A stretch of DNA of 47,714 nt from CAYFZR01 sp046760505 [NCBI: Candidatus Hydrothermarchaeota archaeon] (GCA_046760505.1 JBHIEG010000015.1:1-47714); one strand, 5' to 3'; counted from the stretch's first letter, positions 31,856-40,747 are shown. Notes: generated from the sequence alone by a model not told the origin. Numbers and translations are program-made.

Positions 31856-32407
31856 ATGCTATCTAGAGAAGATTCTCTGAGACTTATTGAAGAGAATATC
31901 AAAAATGAAGCCTTGAAGAAGCATATGCTTGCGGTCTCGGCGATAATGAAAGGATTAGCAAGAAAACTCCATCAAAACGAAGAACTCTATGAGCGTGTAG
32001 GTCTGCTCCACGATATCGACTACGAGAGGGTAGGAGGAAATATGAATGTTCATGGTAAAGTCTCTGCTGAGATGCTGGAAGACAAATTACCTGAAGAGTG
32101 TCTCCACGCGATCAGGGCTCACAACGAGTTGACTGGCGCCAAACCAGAGAGTTTAATGGACAAATCTTTAATCATAGCCGATGCAATTTCTGGATTAATC
32201 GTAGCAGTTGCCTTGGTTATGCCCAGCAAAAAACTATCGGAAGTCAAGGTTAAAAGCATAAAAAAGAAGTTCAAGGATAAATCTTTTGCAAGAAACGTCG
32301 ATAGAAATAAAATAATGATGTGCGAAGAAATTGGATTGGAATATGAGGAGTTTCTGGACATAGCGCTAAAATCTCTTCAGGAGATCAGCAGCGATTTAGG
32401 GCTTTAA
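31856..32407 (+). CDS. HD-domain phosphohydrolase
   Basis: The 183-residue protein has a single HD domain: His in KKHMLAVSAI, the HD pair in VGLLHDIDYERVGG, a helix with AIRAHNELTGA, and the closing Asp in LIIADAISGLI. This matches metal-dependent phosphohydrolases that act on nucleotides or nucleic-acid ends. It sits 35 bases after the ligase in the end-joining locus. It has no known role in end joining; an end- or nucleotide-processing role is only inferred from position. Confidence 0.8.
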   Translation: MLSREDSLRLIEENIKNEALKKHMLAVSAIMKGLARKLHQNEELYERVGLLHDIDYERVGGNMNVHGKVSAEMLEDKLPEECLHAIRAHNELTGAKPESLMDKSLIIADAISGLIVAVALVMPSKKLSEVKVKSIKKKFKDKSFARNVDRNKIMMCEEIGLEYEEFLDIALKSLQEISSDLGL

Positions 32408-32430
32408 ATGAAGGATGGCTGGTATGCTTA

Positions 32431-32577
32431 TTGAAAGATAAGGTTATCGTCGCGGCCTGTCAGTTGGAGTTGCTCACTGAATCAGTCAGAAGCAGAGATG
32501 AAAACCTTAAAAAATCTATGGAACTTATGGAAAAGGCGTAGAAAAAAGCAGATATCATATGCCTTCCCGAACTTTGA
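32431..32577 (+). pseudogene. Remnant of a nitrilase/carbon-nitrogen hydrolase gene
   Basis: Read from TTG 32431, the sequence encodes the N-terminal strand and helix of a nitrilase-superfamily enzyme: KVIVAACQLELLTE, then ENLKKSMELMEKA, a TAG stop, KKADIICLPEL and a TGA. This is the exact order of the family N-terminus up to the LPEL motif, which contains the catalytic Glu. The frame is broken by an in-frame stop and then ends after PEL, so only about 48 codons of the usual 260-300 remain. The fragment sits between the HD gene and the polymerase gene. Confidence 0.7.
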
Positions 32578-32615
32578 TGGCACCGTAGAAACGATCCTTT
32601 TTTAAAAAGGACCAG

Positions 32616-33524
32616 ATGTTTACGAAAAATACAAAATTTAGAAAAATGTCCGGATACGTGTACGTGGAGTGTAAAGGAGTCAAAATAAGGCTCTCTAACC
32701 TTGAGAAGAAGATATGGGGAAAGGAAGGAATTACCAAGGCAGAAATTATAAAGTATTACGTTGATGTTGGTGAATACATCCTAAGATACCTAAAAGATCG
32801 CCCATTGACTCTGATACGGTGTCCTGATGGGATAAATGATTGTTTTTTTCAAAAGGACTTGCCAGAATATGCTCCTAGTTGGATAAAAACCTATTCCAAG
32901 GATAATATCAGATATCCCGTATGCAACGATCTTCCAACCTTAATTTGGCTAACAAACTTTGGTACAGTAGATTATAACCCCACACTATCAAGAATACACT
33001 CTTACGAAACTCCAGATTTTTGCGTATTTGATTTAGATCCATTTAAGCCATCTACATTCAAAGAAGCACTGGAAGTAGCAGTTATCATAAGAGATATTTT
33101 GAAAGAACTGAAAATGAGAGGATTCCCTAAAACATCGGGTGCTACAGGCTTGCAGATTTATGTTCCCATTGAAGGGCATACTTTTAGAGAAGCCAAGTTT
33201 TTCGTTAGAAAGATAGGCGAATTAATAGAAAGAAAGCATAAGAAGGTGACTACATATGCCGGAAGAGCAACCAAACGTAAAGGAAAAGTTTTCATAGATT
33301 TCTTACAGAACGATCGAGGAAAAACCGTAGTCGCTCCATATAGTTTAAGACCGCTTCCAAATGCACCAGTTTCAACTCCACTTACATGGAAGGAGATAGA
33401 GGAAGGAGATGTAGAGCCAGAGATGTTTAACATAAATACAATTTTAGAGAGATTGAAGGAGAAAGGAGATTTATTTGATGAGATAAACAAAGAGAAATAC
33501 AGAATACCCTTGAAATCTAAATAA
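32616..33524 (+). CDS. LigD-type archaeo-eukaryotic primase polymerase (NHEJ polymerase)
   Basis: The 302-residue protein is a stand-alone LigD polymerase domain. The metal motif DFCVFDLDP (Asp139, Asp141), the KTSGATGLQIYVPI block (residues 172-185) and KVFIDFLQNDRGKTVVAPY, which supplies Asp228, are all present. In the family the residue after GL is usually His (GLHVYV); here Gln180 takes its place. It fills gaps at broken ends with ribonucleotides. ATG 32616 is preceded by AAAAAGGACC. It completes the Ku/ligase/polymerase set. The last eight bases overlap the convergent flavoprotein gene. Confidence 0.88.
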   Translation: MFTKNTKFRKMSGYVYVECKGVKIRLSNLEKKIWGKEGITKAEIIKYYVDVGEYILRYLKDRPLTLIRCPDGINDCFFQKDLPEYAPSWIKTYSKDNIRYPVCNDLPTLIWLTNFGTVDYNPTLSRIHSYETPDFCVFDLDPFKPSTFKEALEVAVIIRDILKELKMRGFPKTSGATGLQIYVPIEGHTFREAKFFVRKIGELIERKHKKVTTYAGRATKRKGKVFIDFLQNDRGKTVVAPYSLRPLPNAPVSTPLTWKEIEEGDVEPEMFNINTILERLKEKGDLFDEINKEKYRIPLKSK

Positions 33525-34893
33525 CAACATCTATTCCTTCTTTTCTTAAAATACCGCACGCAGCGATTATTCCCGTTGCAGCTGCATTTACGATTCCCCT
33601 TGAAAGACCCGCTCCATCTCCTGCAACAAACAGATCTGGAACAGTGGTCTCCATGTATCTATCTACCTTGACCTGCATCGCATAGAATTTTATCTCTGGA
33701 GCATAGATCAAGGTTGAATCACTTGCAACTCCGGGAATCACTTTGTCCAATCTCTCTAAGCCTTCTATTATGTTAGTAACAATTCTATGGGGGAGAGCCA
33801 TGGCTATATCTCCGGGAGTGACCGCTTTAAGTGTAGGCTTGACTTGACTTTTGTTTATTCTGTTCCATGTAGATCTTCTTCCGCGTCTTAGGTCACCTAA
33901 TCTCTGCAGTATTGGCTTGCCTCCACCTATTGTTGTGGCGAGTTCAGCAATAGACCTGCCATATGCTGTTGTATCCTCGACAGGCTCGGTCAAATTTATC
34001 CTGGTCAAAAATCCGAAGTTGGTATTCTCAGATTCTCTGTCTCTGAGTGAGTGACCATTAATGCCTACGTACTCTCCGTAGGTTTCTTGGACAACGAATC
34101 CCCTATGATTAACACAAAAGGTTCTTACCAAGTCATCGTATTTTTTGGTGTAAATATGAAACTTAGGATCCCTGTTCACTTCAATTATGGGATCCATTAC
34201 CACAGAAGGAACTTCCACCCTGACTCCAACATCTATTGGTCCATGTTCCATTTCTATCTTCATTTTTTTTGCCTGTTCAGCGAACCAAGTAGCGCCAACT
34301 CTTCCTGGAGCAGCTATCTTGTATCTGGATGAAACCGCTTTACCATTTATCTTGACACCGTTTTCCATTATTTCTTCAACGCTTGTATTACTAAGAATCT
34401 TTACTCCATTTTTTAATAGATAATCTTTCAGAGATTTAATGACCTTTGGGGCATAATCAGTTCCAATGTGCCTTTGGAGTATGTTGACAAACCTTATATC
34501 TGCTGCAGAAGCCTTTCTTTCGAGTTCTTCTACCTTGGATGCATCTTGACCATAGAGTTTATCTGGGGCTCCGTGCTCTAGAAATATTTTATCTACCTTT
34601 TTCACCAACCTCCATGCTAACTCGTCGTCGCCAACCAGTGCTCCAAGGTCTCCTCCCACATCTGGTCTCAGGTTCAATGTGCCATCGGATAGGCCACCGG
34701 ATCCTCCTACACCACACATTATATCGCATGGAGCGCAGTTTATGCAGTACTGAGTATCTGATATGACACATGACCTTTCTTCTATGTCTTTACCCTGTTC
34801 AACAACGAGAACTTTTAGCGATGAGTGATCTGAGAGTTCTTTTGCCGCAAAAAGACCTGCCGGTCCAGCACCTATTATGACCACATCATACAT
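33517..34893 (-). CDS. FAD-dependent oxidoreductase (COG2509-like)
   Basis: The 458-residue protein begins with an FAD-binding dinucleotide fold (VVIIGAGPAGLFAAKELS) and ends with DLFVAGDGAGLSRGIVNAAA, the second FAD motif. Between them are ERSCVISDTQYCINCAPC, a cysteine-rich segment unlike simple dehydrogenases, and GGSGGLSDGTLNL. This layout is that of the archaeal and bacterial FAD-dependent dehydrogenases of COG2509, of unproved substrate. It is the first of two that end in a tail-to-tail overlap with the polymerase; GfcR is upstream on the same strand. Confidence 0.8.
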   Translation of the reverse strand: MYDVVIIGAGPAGLFAAKELSDHSSLKVLVVEQGKDIEERSCVISDTQYCINCAPCDIMCGVGGSGGLSDGTLNLRPDVGGDLGALVGDDELAWRLVKKVDKIFLEHGAPDKLYGQDASKVEELERKASAADIRFVNILQRHIGTDYAPKVIKSLKDYLLKNGVKILSNTSVEEIMENGVKINGKAVSSRYKIAAPGRVGATWFAEQAKKMKIEMEHGPIDVGVRVEVPSVVMDPIIEVNRDPKFHIYTKKYDDLVRTFCVNHRGFVVQETYGEYVGINGHSLRDRESENTNFGFLTRINLTEPVEDTTAYGRSIAELATTIGGGKPILQRLGDLRRGRRSTWNRINKSQVKPTLKAVTPGDIAMALPHRIVTNIIEGLERLDKVIPGVASDSTLIYAPEIKFYAMQVKVDRYMETTVPDLFVAGDGAGLSRGIVNAAATGIIAACGILRKEGIDVVI

Positions 34894-34905
34894 TTAATTT
34901 CCCCG

Positions 34906-35628
34906 CTATAGCGTGACCAAGCTCACAACCTTGCAGTTGACTTCTTTACTGATCTTACTTAACCCCTCTCCTTCTATGGATATTATTGTGAATACTCCTA
35001 CCACATTTGCCTTTGCTTTATTAACAAGCCTTATCAATGCCCCTTGAGTCTCACCACTTCTTATTATATCGTCCACCACCAGTATGTTTTCTCCTTTCTT
35101 AATCATCCATGATGGAATGTAAAGACTCATGATTACTCCAGAAGAGCTTGAGAGGTAGGTTTCCTCCATAAAATCATATACTCCGACTTCTCTGTTCTTC
35201 TTGGTATAGATCAGATCAACACCGAATTCATTCGCCACCTGCATTGCTATTGGTATTCCGTCTATTGCTGCTGTAAGGACCTTATCAACGGTGACATCTG
35301 AAAAAATTTCCTTTACTTCTTCTGCAATCTTTTTTAACAGTAAAGAGTCAGTTAAAACTTGTGTGTTATCAAAAAAGCCATGTTCATCAAACTTTATCCT
35401 TTTCAAGACTTCTTTTCTTATATCAAATTCCTTTTCCAGAGACTTCAACAACCACATAGCCCTTTCATGGCTCGGCAAAACATGACCTTTAACGTATCTG
35501 TTCAGAACCGTTATTGGGATGTTTGTTCGCTCCGATAGTTCTTCGTATGTAAAGGAGTTCTTCATTAGTTTTAGTAACTCCACTGCCCTTATCCTCTGCT
35601 TTATACTCTCTAGGTGGGTTTCATTCAC
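34906..35628 (-). CDS. gfcR: GfcR-type regulator: helix-turn-helix plus phosphoribosyltransferase domain
   Basis: The 240-residue protein has an N-terminal helix-turn-helix (FTYEELSERTNIPITVLNRYV) and a C-terminal phosphoribosyltransferase domain with the PRPP-binding motif NILVVDDIIRSGETQGAL. This matches the archaeal orotate-phosphoribosyltransferase-like regulators (GfcR family) thought to sense PRPP or sugar phosphates. It starts with GTG 35628, which overlaps the PHP gene stop as GTGA; the ATG nearby is out of frame. purB lies just beyond, divergently. Confidence 0.85.
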   Translation of the reverse strand: MNETHLESIKQRIRAVELLKLMKNSFTYEELSERTNIPITVLNRYVKGHVLPSHERAMWLLKSLEKEFDIRKEVLKRIKFDEHGFFDNTQVLTDSLLLKKIAEEVKEIFSDVTVDKVLTAAIDGIPIAMQVANEFGVDLIYTKKNREVGVYDFMEETYLSSSSGVIMSLYIPSWMIKKGENILVVDDIIRSGETQGALIRLVNKAKANVVGVFTIISIEGEGLSKISKEVNCKVVSLVTL

Positions 35629-36185
35629 CTCAGACCGACCTCGGTTCTTTTTTTCTTTATCGCCTTTATTAGGGGACCATCTATTATTGTAAAGCCACTT
35701 CCTATTTCCTCAAGATTGTGGGCATCGCTTCCACCAATTCTTGATAGGTTCAACTTTCTTGAAATTTTGTCTGCCCGTATGTTTACGTGGCTGAACTTGT
35801 ATTTGGCGTTGTACACCTCTATACCATCAAGTGGAAGGGTTGAAACAAGATCTCCAAGACCCTTGTACGAGTCGAACGGATGAGCCGCTATACTTACTCC
35901 GTTGTTGTCTCGAACCCATTCTAGAACATCCATGATCTCTACCCTTGGAGGTTCTTCTTCAATGCCTAATACAAGCAGGTGCCCTTCCTTTAGTGAAATC
36001 TCAATTCCCGGGATCACGATAACGTTCTTGGATACCTTTTTTGCCTCTTCATATCCCCTTAAGGTGTCGTGATCGGTTATGGATATACCATCTAATTTAA
36101 TTTCTTCAGCCTTATTTATTATTTGAGGTATACTTGTGTTGCAGTCATGGGAATATATACTATGCACGTGTAGGTCAAATATCAT
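35625..36185 (-). CDS. PHP-domain metal-dependent phosphoesterase
   Basis: The 186-residue protein has the PHP histidine pattern: DLHVHSIYSHDC at the N-terminus, DGISITDHDTLRGY, PGIEISLKEG, IAAHPFDS and GGSDAHNLEEIG. These provide a three-metal site for phosphate ester hydrolysis; the substrate is unknown. It lies upstream of gfcR with an overlap, so the two are likely cotranscribed, and runs divergently from purB across a 64-base gap. Confidence 0.88.
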   Translation of the reverse strand: MIFDLHVHSIYSHDCNTSIPQIINKAEEIKLDGISITDHDTLRGYEEAKKVSKNVIVIPGIEISLKEGHLLVLGIEEEPPRVEIMDVLEWVRDNNGVSIAAHPFDSYKGLGDLVSTLPLDGIEVYNAKYKFSHVNIRADKISRKLNLSRIGGSDAHNLEEIGSGFTIIDGPLIKAIKKKRTEVGLR

Positions 36186-36249
36186 CTATTTAACCTTGAA
36201 CTTTTAACTTATTAATGTTTATTGAGTTAAAAGATTTGGAGGTCATGGT

Positions 36250-37587
36250 ATGAGCATCCATCCGATAGAAGAAAGATATGGAAGTAGCGAGATGAGAGAG
36301 ATATTCAAGGAAGAAAGCAAACTTATGAGGCTTTTAAAGGTAGAGGTTGCTCTTGCAAAGGCTCATGCAGATCTTGACAACATTCCAAGGGAAGCAGCCG
36401 AGATTATAGAGAATTCCTATCAGAAGGTAAAAATTGAGAGGGTAAAGGAGATCGATAAGATAATTCAGCATGACCTTATGGCAGTTGTAAAGGCTCTAGC
36501 AGAGGTTTGTGGTGATTACGGAGAGTATGTCCATTTAGGTGCTACGAGCAGCGATATTTTGGACACCGCCTTGGCATTGCAGTTTAGAGATGCTTTGAAA
36601 ATCGTAGAAAAAGATTTGAAAGAAATTAGGAAATTGCTGACGAAACTGGCGGAAGAGCATAGGGAAACTGTTTTGGTTGGAAGGACCCATGGGCAGCATG
36701 CCATCCCCACTACTCTTGGATTAAAATTTGCTATATGGGCAATGGAGTTTGATAGACACCTAGAAAGACTTGAAGAATCGAGAAAAAGAATTCTCGTTGG
36801 AAAGATGTCAGGCGCGGTAGGAACCCAAGCAGGACTCGGAGAAAAGGCGATTGAAGTTCAGAAACTGACCATGGAATACCTTGGTCTAAAGCCTGCCATG
36901 GTATCAAATCAGGTAATTCAAAGAGACAGACACGCAGAACTCATAATGCTACTTTCTCTAATTGCATCTACATTAGAAAAGATAGGTAAGGAGATAAGGA
37001 ACCTTCAAAGAACAGAAATCAGGGAGTTAGAAGAACCATTCTTAGAGGAACAGGTGGGAAGTTCAACAATGCCTCACAAAAGGAATCCTTACAGATCAGA
37101 GAGGGTTTGCGGTTTAGCAAGGATTCTAAGATCTAATGTATTGCCTGCATTGGAAAATATTGCATTAGAACATGAAAGAGACCTTACAAACTCTTCATGT
37201 GAGAGAGTCATAATTCCAGAGACCTTTCTCTTGTTAGATGAAATGTTGAAGACTATGCGATATGTTTTAGAAAATCTAATCACATATCCTGAGAATATGA
37301 AGAAAAACCTCCTTCTATCAAAAGATCTGATTATGTCAGAGCGGATAATGTTATTCCTGGCTAAAAAAGGGCTTGGAAGACAAAAAGCCCATGAAATAGT
37401 AAGAGTATCTTCGATGACGGCATTCACTAAAAAAATGGATCTGAAGGAAGTTTTACTTGAGAATGAAGAGGTAAAGGCGATTGTAACTGAAAAAGAGTTG
37501 GAAGAGATATTGGATCCTTTTAACTATATAGGAACCGCAAGGGAGCAGGTAGATATGGTTGTAAATTATCTGAAATCAAGGCAATAA
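36250..37587 (+). CDS. purB: Adenylosuccinate lyase
   Basis: The 445-residue protein belongs to the fumarase/aspartase superfamily. The signature GSSTMPHKRNPYRSE is intact, with the catalytic Ser loop, and the N-terminal region has HLGATSSDILDTA, typical of PurB, which acts in purine synthesis on SAICAR and adenylosuccinate. GGAGGTC a few bases before ATG 36250 is a strong ribosome-binding site. The divergent neighbours gfcR and PHP also connect to phosphoribosyl and nucleotide metabolism. Confidence 0.94.
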   Translation: MSIHPIEERYGSSEMREIFKEESKLMRLLKVEVALAKAHADLDNIPREAAEIIENSYQKVKIERVKEIDKIIQHDLMAVVKALAEVCGDYGEYVHLGATSSDILDTALALQFRDALKIVEKDLKEIRKLLTKLAEEHRETVLVGRTHGQHAIPTTLGLKFAIWAMEFDRHLERLEESRKRILVGKMSGAVGTQAGLGEKAIEVQKLTMEYLGLKPAMVSNQVIQRDRHAELIMLLSLIASTLEKIGKEIRNLQRTEIRELEEPFLEEQVGSSTMPHKRNPYRSERVCGLARILRSNVLPALENIALEHERDLTNSSCERVIIPETFLLLDEMLKTMRYVLENLITYPENMKKNLLLSKDLIMSERIMLFLAKKGLGRQKAHEIVRVSSMTAFTKKMDLKEVLLENEEVKAIVTEKELEEILDPFNYIGTAREQVDMVVNYLKSRQ

Positions 37588-37698
37588 TTTGTATTCCATT
37601 GTATTCCTGTCTATCACCTTTTTTCAGCAAATCTGCAAATATAGCCTCAAATATGTTAACGGAGAAGATATAATTGTGTTCGTAAAATATATCATACG

Positions 37699-38223
37699 AT
37701 GCAATTGGGATTAATTATCAGACTTCTAGCTAGGGCAAGTGTTGCTTACAAAAAATCCAACGTTACTTCGGAGGAGATAAAAAAGATTTTAAATCTCCTG
37801 GGAAGAAGTTCTTACACTGGTCACCTCAAGATATCTGATTTAAATACGAATACATGGATTATTTTCAGAAAGGGAATTATAGTAGAGTACTTTACGGTCA
37901 AAAAGGGATGTTTCGAAGGAGATCTAATGGATCTCGTGATGAATCTTTCAGATGATGAGGTTTTAAAACCAATGGAGTTCGAAGTTGATGAAAAATCTGA
38001 GGTAGTCTTATACAACCCAGATGATGAACTGAATGAGAGAATTGATTATTTTCTGAAAAAACTCTCATTGGGTAATAATTCCATACCGGTTTCTAAATTC
38101 TTAAAAGATTCTGGTTTAGAACGTAGCAGGGAAGAATTACTCAAAAAATACAGGTTAAAAATACCTGATGAGAAATTGATAGATAGATTGATAGAATCTG
38201 CAGGTTTTAGTGTAAAGGCTTAA
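37699..38223 (+). CDS. Uncharacterised protein, possible PATAN/DUF4388-like domain
   Basis: The 174-residue protein is not recognised with confidence. The middle GRSSYTGHLKISDLNTNTWI followed by FRKGIIVEYFTVKKG has the shape of a PATAN/DUF4388 domain (G-hydrophobic strands, then a strand and G-I loop), which is used in signal-associated proteins. Other parts are helical. It sits between purB and the convergent membrane gene with an AAATATATC promoter element about 20-30 bases upstream of ATG 37699. Confidence 0.45.
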   Translation: MQLGLIIRLLARASVAYKKSNVTSEEIKKILNLLGRSSYTGHLKISDLNTNTWIIFRKGIIVEYFTVKKGCFEGDLMDLVMNLSDDEVLKPMEFEVDEKSEVVLYNPDDELNERIDYFLKKLSLGNNSIPVSKFLKDSGLERSREELLKKYRLKIPDEKLIDRLIESAGFSVKA

Positions 38224-38245
38224 TCTAAATTTAGATTAATCAGCG

Positions 38246-39232
38246 TTAAACAGTCCTATCTATTTCCTTAATACCAAAGTAAGGCATCATCGAAGATCCA
38301 ATGCCTAGTATCATCCAGTAATGAATCAGCCTATCTACTAACGCCAATGCAACCCCTGCTTTTACTGAAAGTCCGATTATGGCAAATAATATTACTATAC
38401 TTGCTTCTAGGATACCTAATCCTCCGGGAAGGAATGAAAAACCCCCTACAAATATAGACAATGTATAAGCAGTAGCAATACCTTCAATCGGAATGTAATT
38501 GTTTAGCGCCAACAAAATTATCCATATTCTGAATAGTTCTAAACTCCAATTTAATAAAGTACAGATGAATACGAAAATTAAAGTGCTTGGCGATTTCATT
38601 AGCAACTTGAAGTTGTCATGAAATAAGAATAGCCTAGTAATCCCTGCAGACCTAAATTTTCTAGGTATAAACTTGCCTATACTGTATAATACTCTTTCAT
38701 CCAATAGAGCAGCTGTTAAGATGAGAAGGATGATGAAAACAATTAGCAGAAATATTATAAGTATATCCAAACTTTTAGGGGGTAAATTCCACTTAGAGAT
38801 AACGAAAAATAAGCCAACTGCTCCAAAAAGAAACATTACTATAAAATCCATTAATCTCTCGGTGATTATGGTAGCCATACCCTCAGAAATTCTAAGTTTA
38901 AATCTCATTTTCAAGAAGTAAGCCCTAACTGGTTCTCCGCCTATCTTAGCACCGGGAGTAATGTTGTTTCCGAATAGACCTATTATGATGAAGGGAAGAA
39001 GCCTTACTGGATCAATCCTAAAACCTATTTTGTTAAGCAGATAGCTCCATCTAACTGACCTTATATAAACAGTGATGAAGTAAATTAAAATTGCAAACCC
39101 CAGCAATGTGGGCTCTATTGAATAGAGTATGGCTCCCACTTCTTTCCATCCGACAAGCATAAACATTACTACGAATATGGTTATGCTAACTACAGAGAGT
39201 AACAGTATGCGTTTGGACGTTACTTCATACAC
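38246..39232 (-). CDS. UPF0104/AglD-like multi-span membrane protein
   Basis: From GTG 39232 the protein has 328 residues and about seven or eight hydrophobic segments; GFAILIYFITVYIRSVRWSY, ITPGAKIGGEPVRAYFLKMR and FLPGGLGILEASIVILFAI are the UPF0104/LPG-synthase-like signatures. Family members include flippase-type proteins and archaeal glycosylation AglD. The long upstream frame overlaps the divergent cobQ start and gives an unlikely basic N-terminus; AAGGTGG before GTG 39232 supports the shorter start. Confidence 0.75.
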   Translation of the reverse strand: MYEVTSKRILLLSVVSITIFVVMFMLVGWKEVGAILYSIEPTLLGFAILIYFITVYIRSVRWSYLLNKIGFRIDPVRLLPFIIIGLFGNNITPGAKIGGEPVRAYFLKMRFKLRISEGMATIITERLMDFIVMFLFGAVGLFFVISKWNLPPKSLDILIIFLLIVFIILLILTAALLDERVLYSIGKFIPRKFRSAGITRLFLFHDNFKLLMKSPSTLIFVFICTLLNWSLELFRIWIILLALNNYIPIEGIATAYTLSIFVGGFSFLPGGLGILEASIVILFAIIGLSVKAGVALALVDRLIHYWMILGIGSSMMPYFGIKEIDRTV

Positions 39233-39256
39233 CAAAACCACCTTAATGGGATAGTT

Positions 39257-40747
39257 ATGAGAGCGATAATGGTTCAGGGAACCGGATCGAGCGCTGGCAA
39301 AACAGTTTTCGTTGCAGGCGTATGTAGAAGTCTTGCCAGACGAGGTTTTAAAGTTACACCATTTAAGTCTCAAAACATGTCTCTTAACTCTTTCGTCACG
39401 AAAGAAGGGGATGAGATAGCGGTCGCACAGGCACTTCAGGCATTTGCATGCGGAATAGATCCCAAAAAAGAAATGAATCCTATACTACTCAAACCAAAGG
39501 AAGATGCCGTATCTCAGGTTATTGTTTTAGGCAAGCCTGTAGGAAACATGAATTTTAATGAATACAGAGGAAATTTCTACGAAAAAGCATTGGAAGTTAT
39601 AGAGAATTCGCTGAATTCGTTGAAAAATGAATACGAGGTAGTTGTGATAGAAGGTGCAGGAAATCCTGCTGAAATTAATATAATGGATAGAGACCTAGCA
39701 AACATGAAGATAGCGGAAATTGCAGATGCAAACGTAATACTTATCGCAGATATAGATAAAGGAGGTGTTTTTGCCAGCATTTATGGAACATACAAGTTAC
39801 TTCCTGAGAAATGGAGAAGAAGAATAAAAGGAATCGTGATAAATAAGTTCAGGGGAGACAAAGAAATCTTAGAGCCAGGATTGAAGGAAATTGAAAAAAG
39901 AACAGGGATACCTGTAATAGGGATAATTCCCTATCATCCAACTTTAAGCATGCCTGAGGAAGATTCTGCTTCCCTGAGTGAGAGGAAGTGGAGAAGTTCA
40001 GGACCTATTGACTGTGCAGTTATATGGTTACCCAGAATATCTAATTTTACCGATATCGAGCCACTAGATTATGAACCTTCCCTATCAATAAGATTTGTAA
40101 AACTAAATGAAGACTTGGGAGAACCGGATATAATTATAATTCCAGGAACAAGAAATACAACAGAAGATCTGCTCAAATTAAAGAACTCTGATGTGTTTAA
40201 AGATATACTGAAATTTAAGGGAATATTGATAGGTATATGCGGTGGCTATCAGATACTTGGAAAAAAAATAGAGGATGAAAATCAGTTGGAGTCCAAGTAT
40301 GGATCGGTAAACGGGCTTGGATTCTTAAACGCGGTAACAGTGTTTGAAAAGGGTGAGAAGATAACTCAGCGGTTAAAAGGTTATGTCTTTTCTGAAGAGA
40401 TCTTTTTAAAAAAAATCGTTGGAAAAGAATTGAAAGGATTTGAGATACATGAAGGGACCACATACACTGAAGAAGAGCCTTTCTTAAGGGTAAAAGAAGG
40501 TATTGGCAACAATGGAGACGGATTTGATGGGTCTGTTAATGGAAACGTGATAGGAACATACATGCATGGTTTGTTTGAAAATGATTCTTTTAGGAGCGCT
40601 TTGGTAAAGCACCTCTGTGATATAAAAGGAGTAGATTATATTCCATCAAGAAAAAGAGGATTGGACAAGAGATTGAACGAACTCTCAGATATAATAGAGA
40701 AAGAAGTAGATTTTCAAAGAATATTGGAGTTAGTCTATGAGGTTTGA
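39257..40747 (+). CDS. cobQ: Adenosylcobyric acid synthase (CobQ/CbiP)
   Basis: The 496-residue protein amidates the side chains of adenosylcobyrinic acid diamide using glutamine. It has the N-terminal P-loop GTGSSAGKT, the DKGGVFASIYG segment, the glutaminase Cys in LIGICGGYQILG and the GTYMHGLFEN C-terminal catalytic His region. It makes cobalamin-type cofactors and fits a corrinoid-using anaerobe. It is followed by arcS with an 11-nt overlap. Confidence 0.94.
   Translation: MRAIMVQGTGSSAGKTVFVAGVCRSLARRGFKVTPFKSQNMSLNSFVTKEGDEIAVAQALQAFACGIDPKKEMNPILLKPKEDAVSQVIVLGKPVGNMNFNEYRGNFYEKALEVIENSLNSLKNEYEVVVIEGAGNPAEINIMDRDLANMKIAEIADANVILIADIDKGGVFASIYGTYKLLPEKWRRRIKGIVINKFRGDKEILEPGLKEIEKRTGIPVIGIIPYHPTLSMPEEDSASLSERKWRSSGPIDCAVIWLPRISNFTDIEPLDYEPSLSIRFVKLNEDLGEPDIIIIPGTRNTTEDLLKLKNSDVFKDILKFKGILIGICGGYQILGKKIEDENQLESKYGSVNGLGFLNAVTVFEKGEKITQRLKGYVFSEEIFLKKIVGKELKGFEIHEGTTYTEEEPFLRVKEGIGNNGDGFDGSVNGNVIGTYMHGLFENDSFRSALVKHLCDIKGVDYIPSRKRGLDKRLNELSDIIEKEVDFQRILELVYEV

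Noticed and set aside
32431-32577. Pyrrolysine (TAG read-through) in the nitrilase-like frame
   Set aside because: A second stop, TGA, follows only 11 codons later and the rest of the enzyme is absent, so read-through would not give a functional protein.
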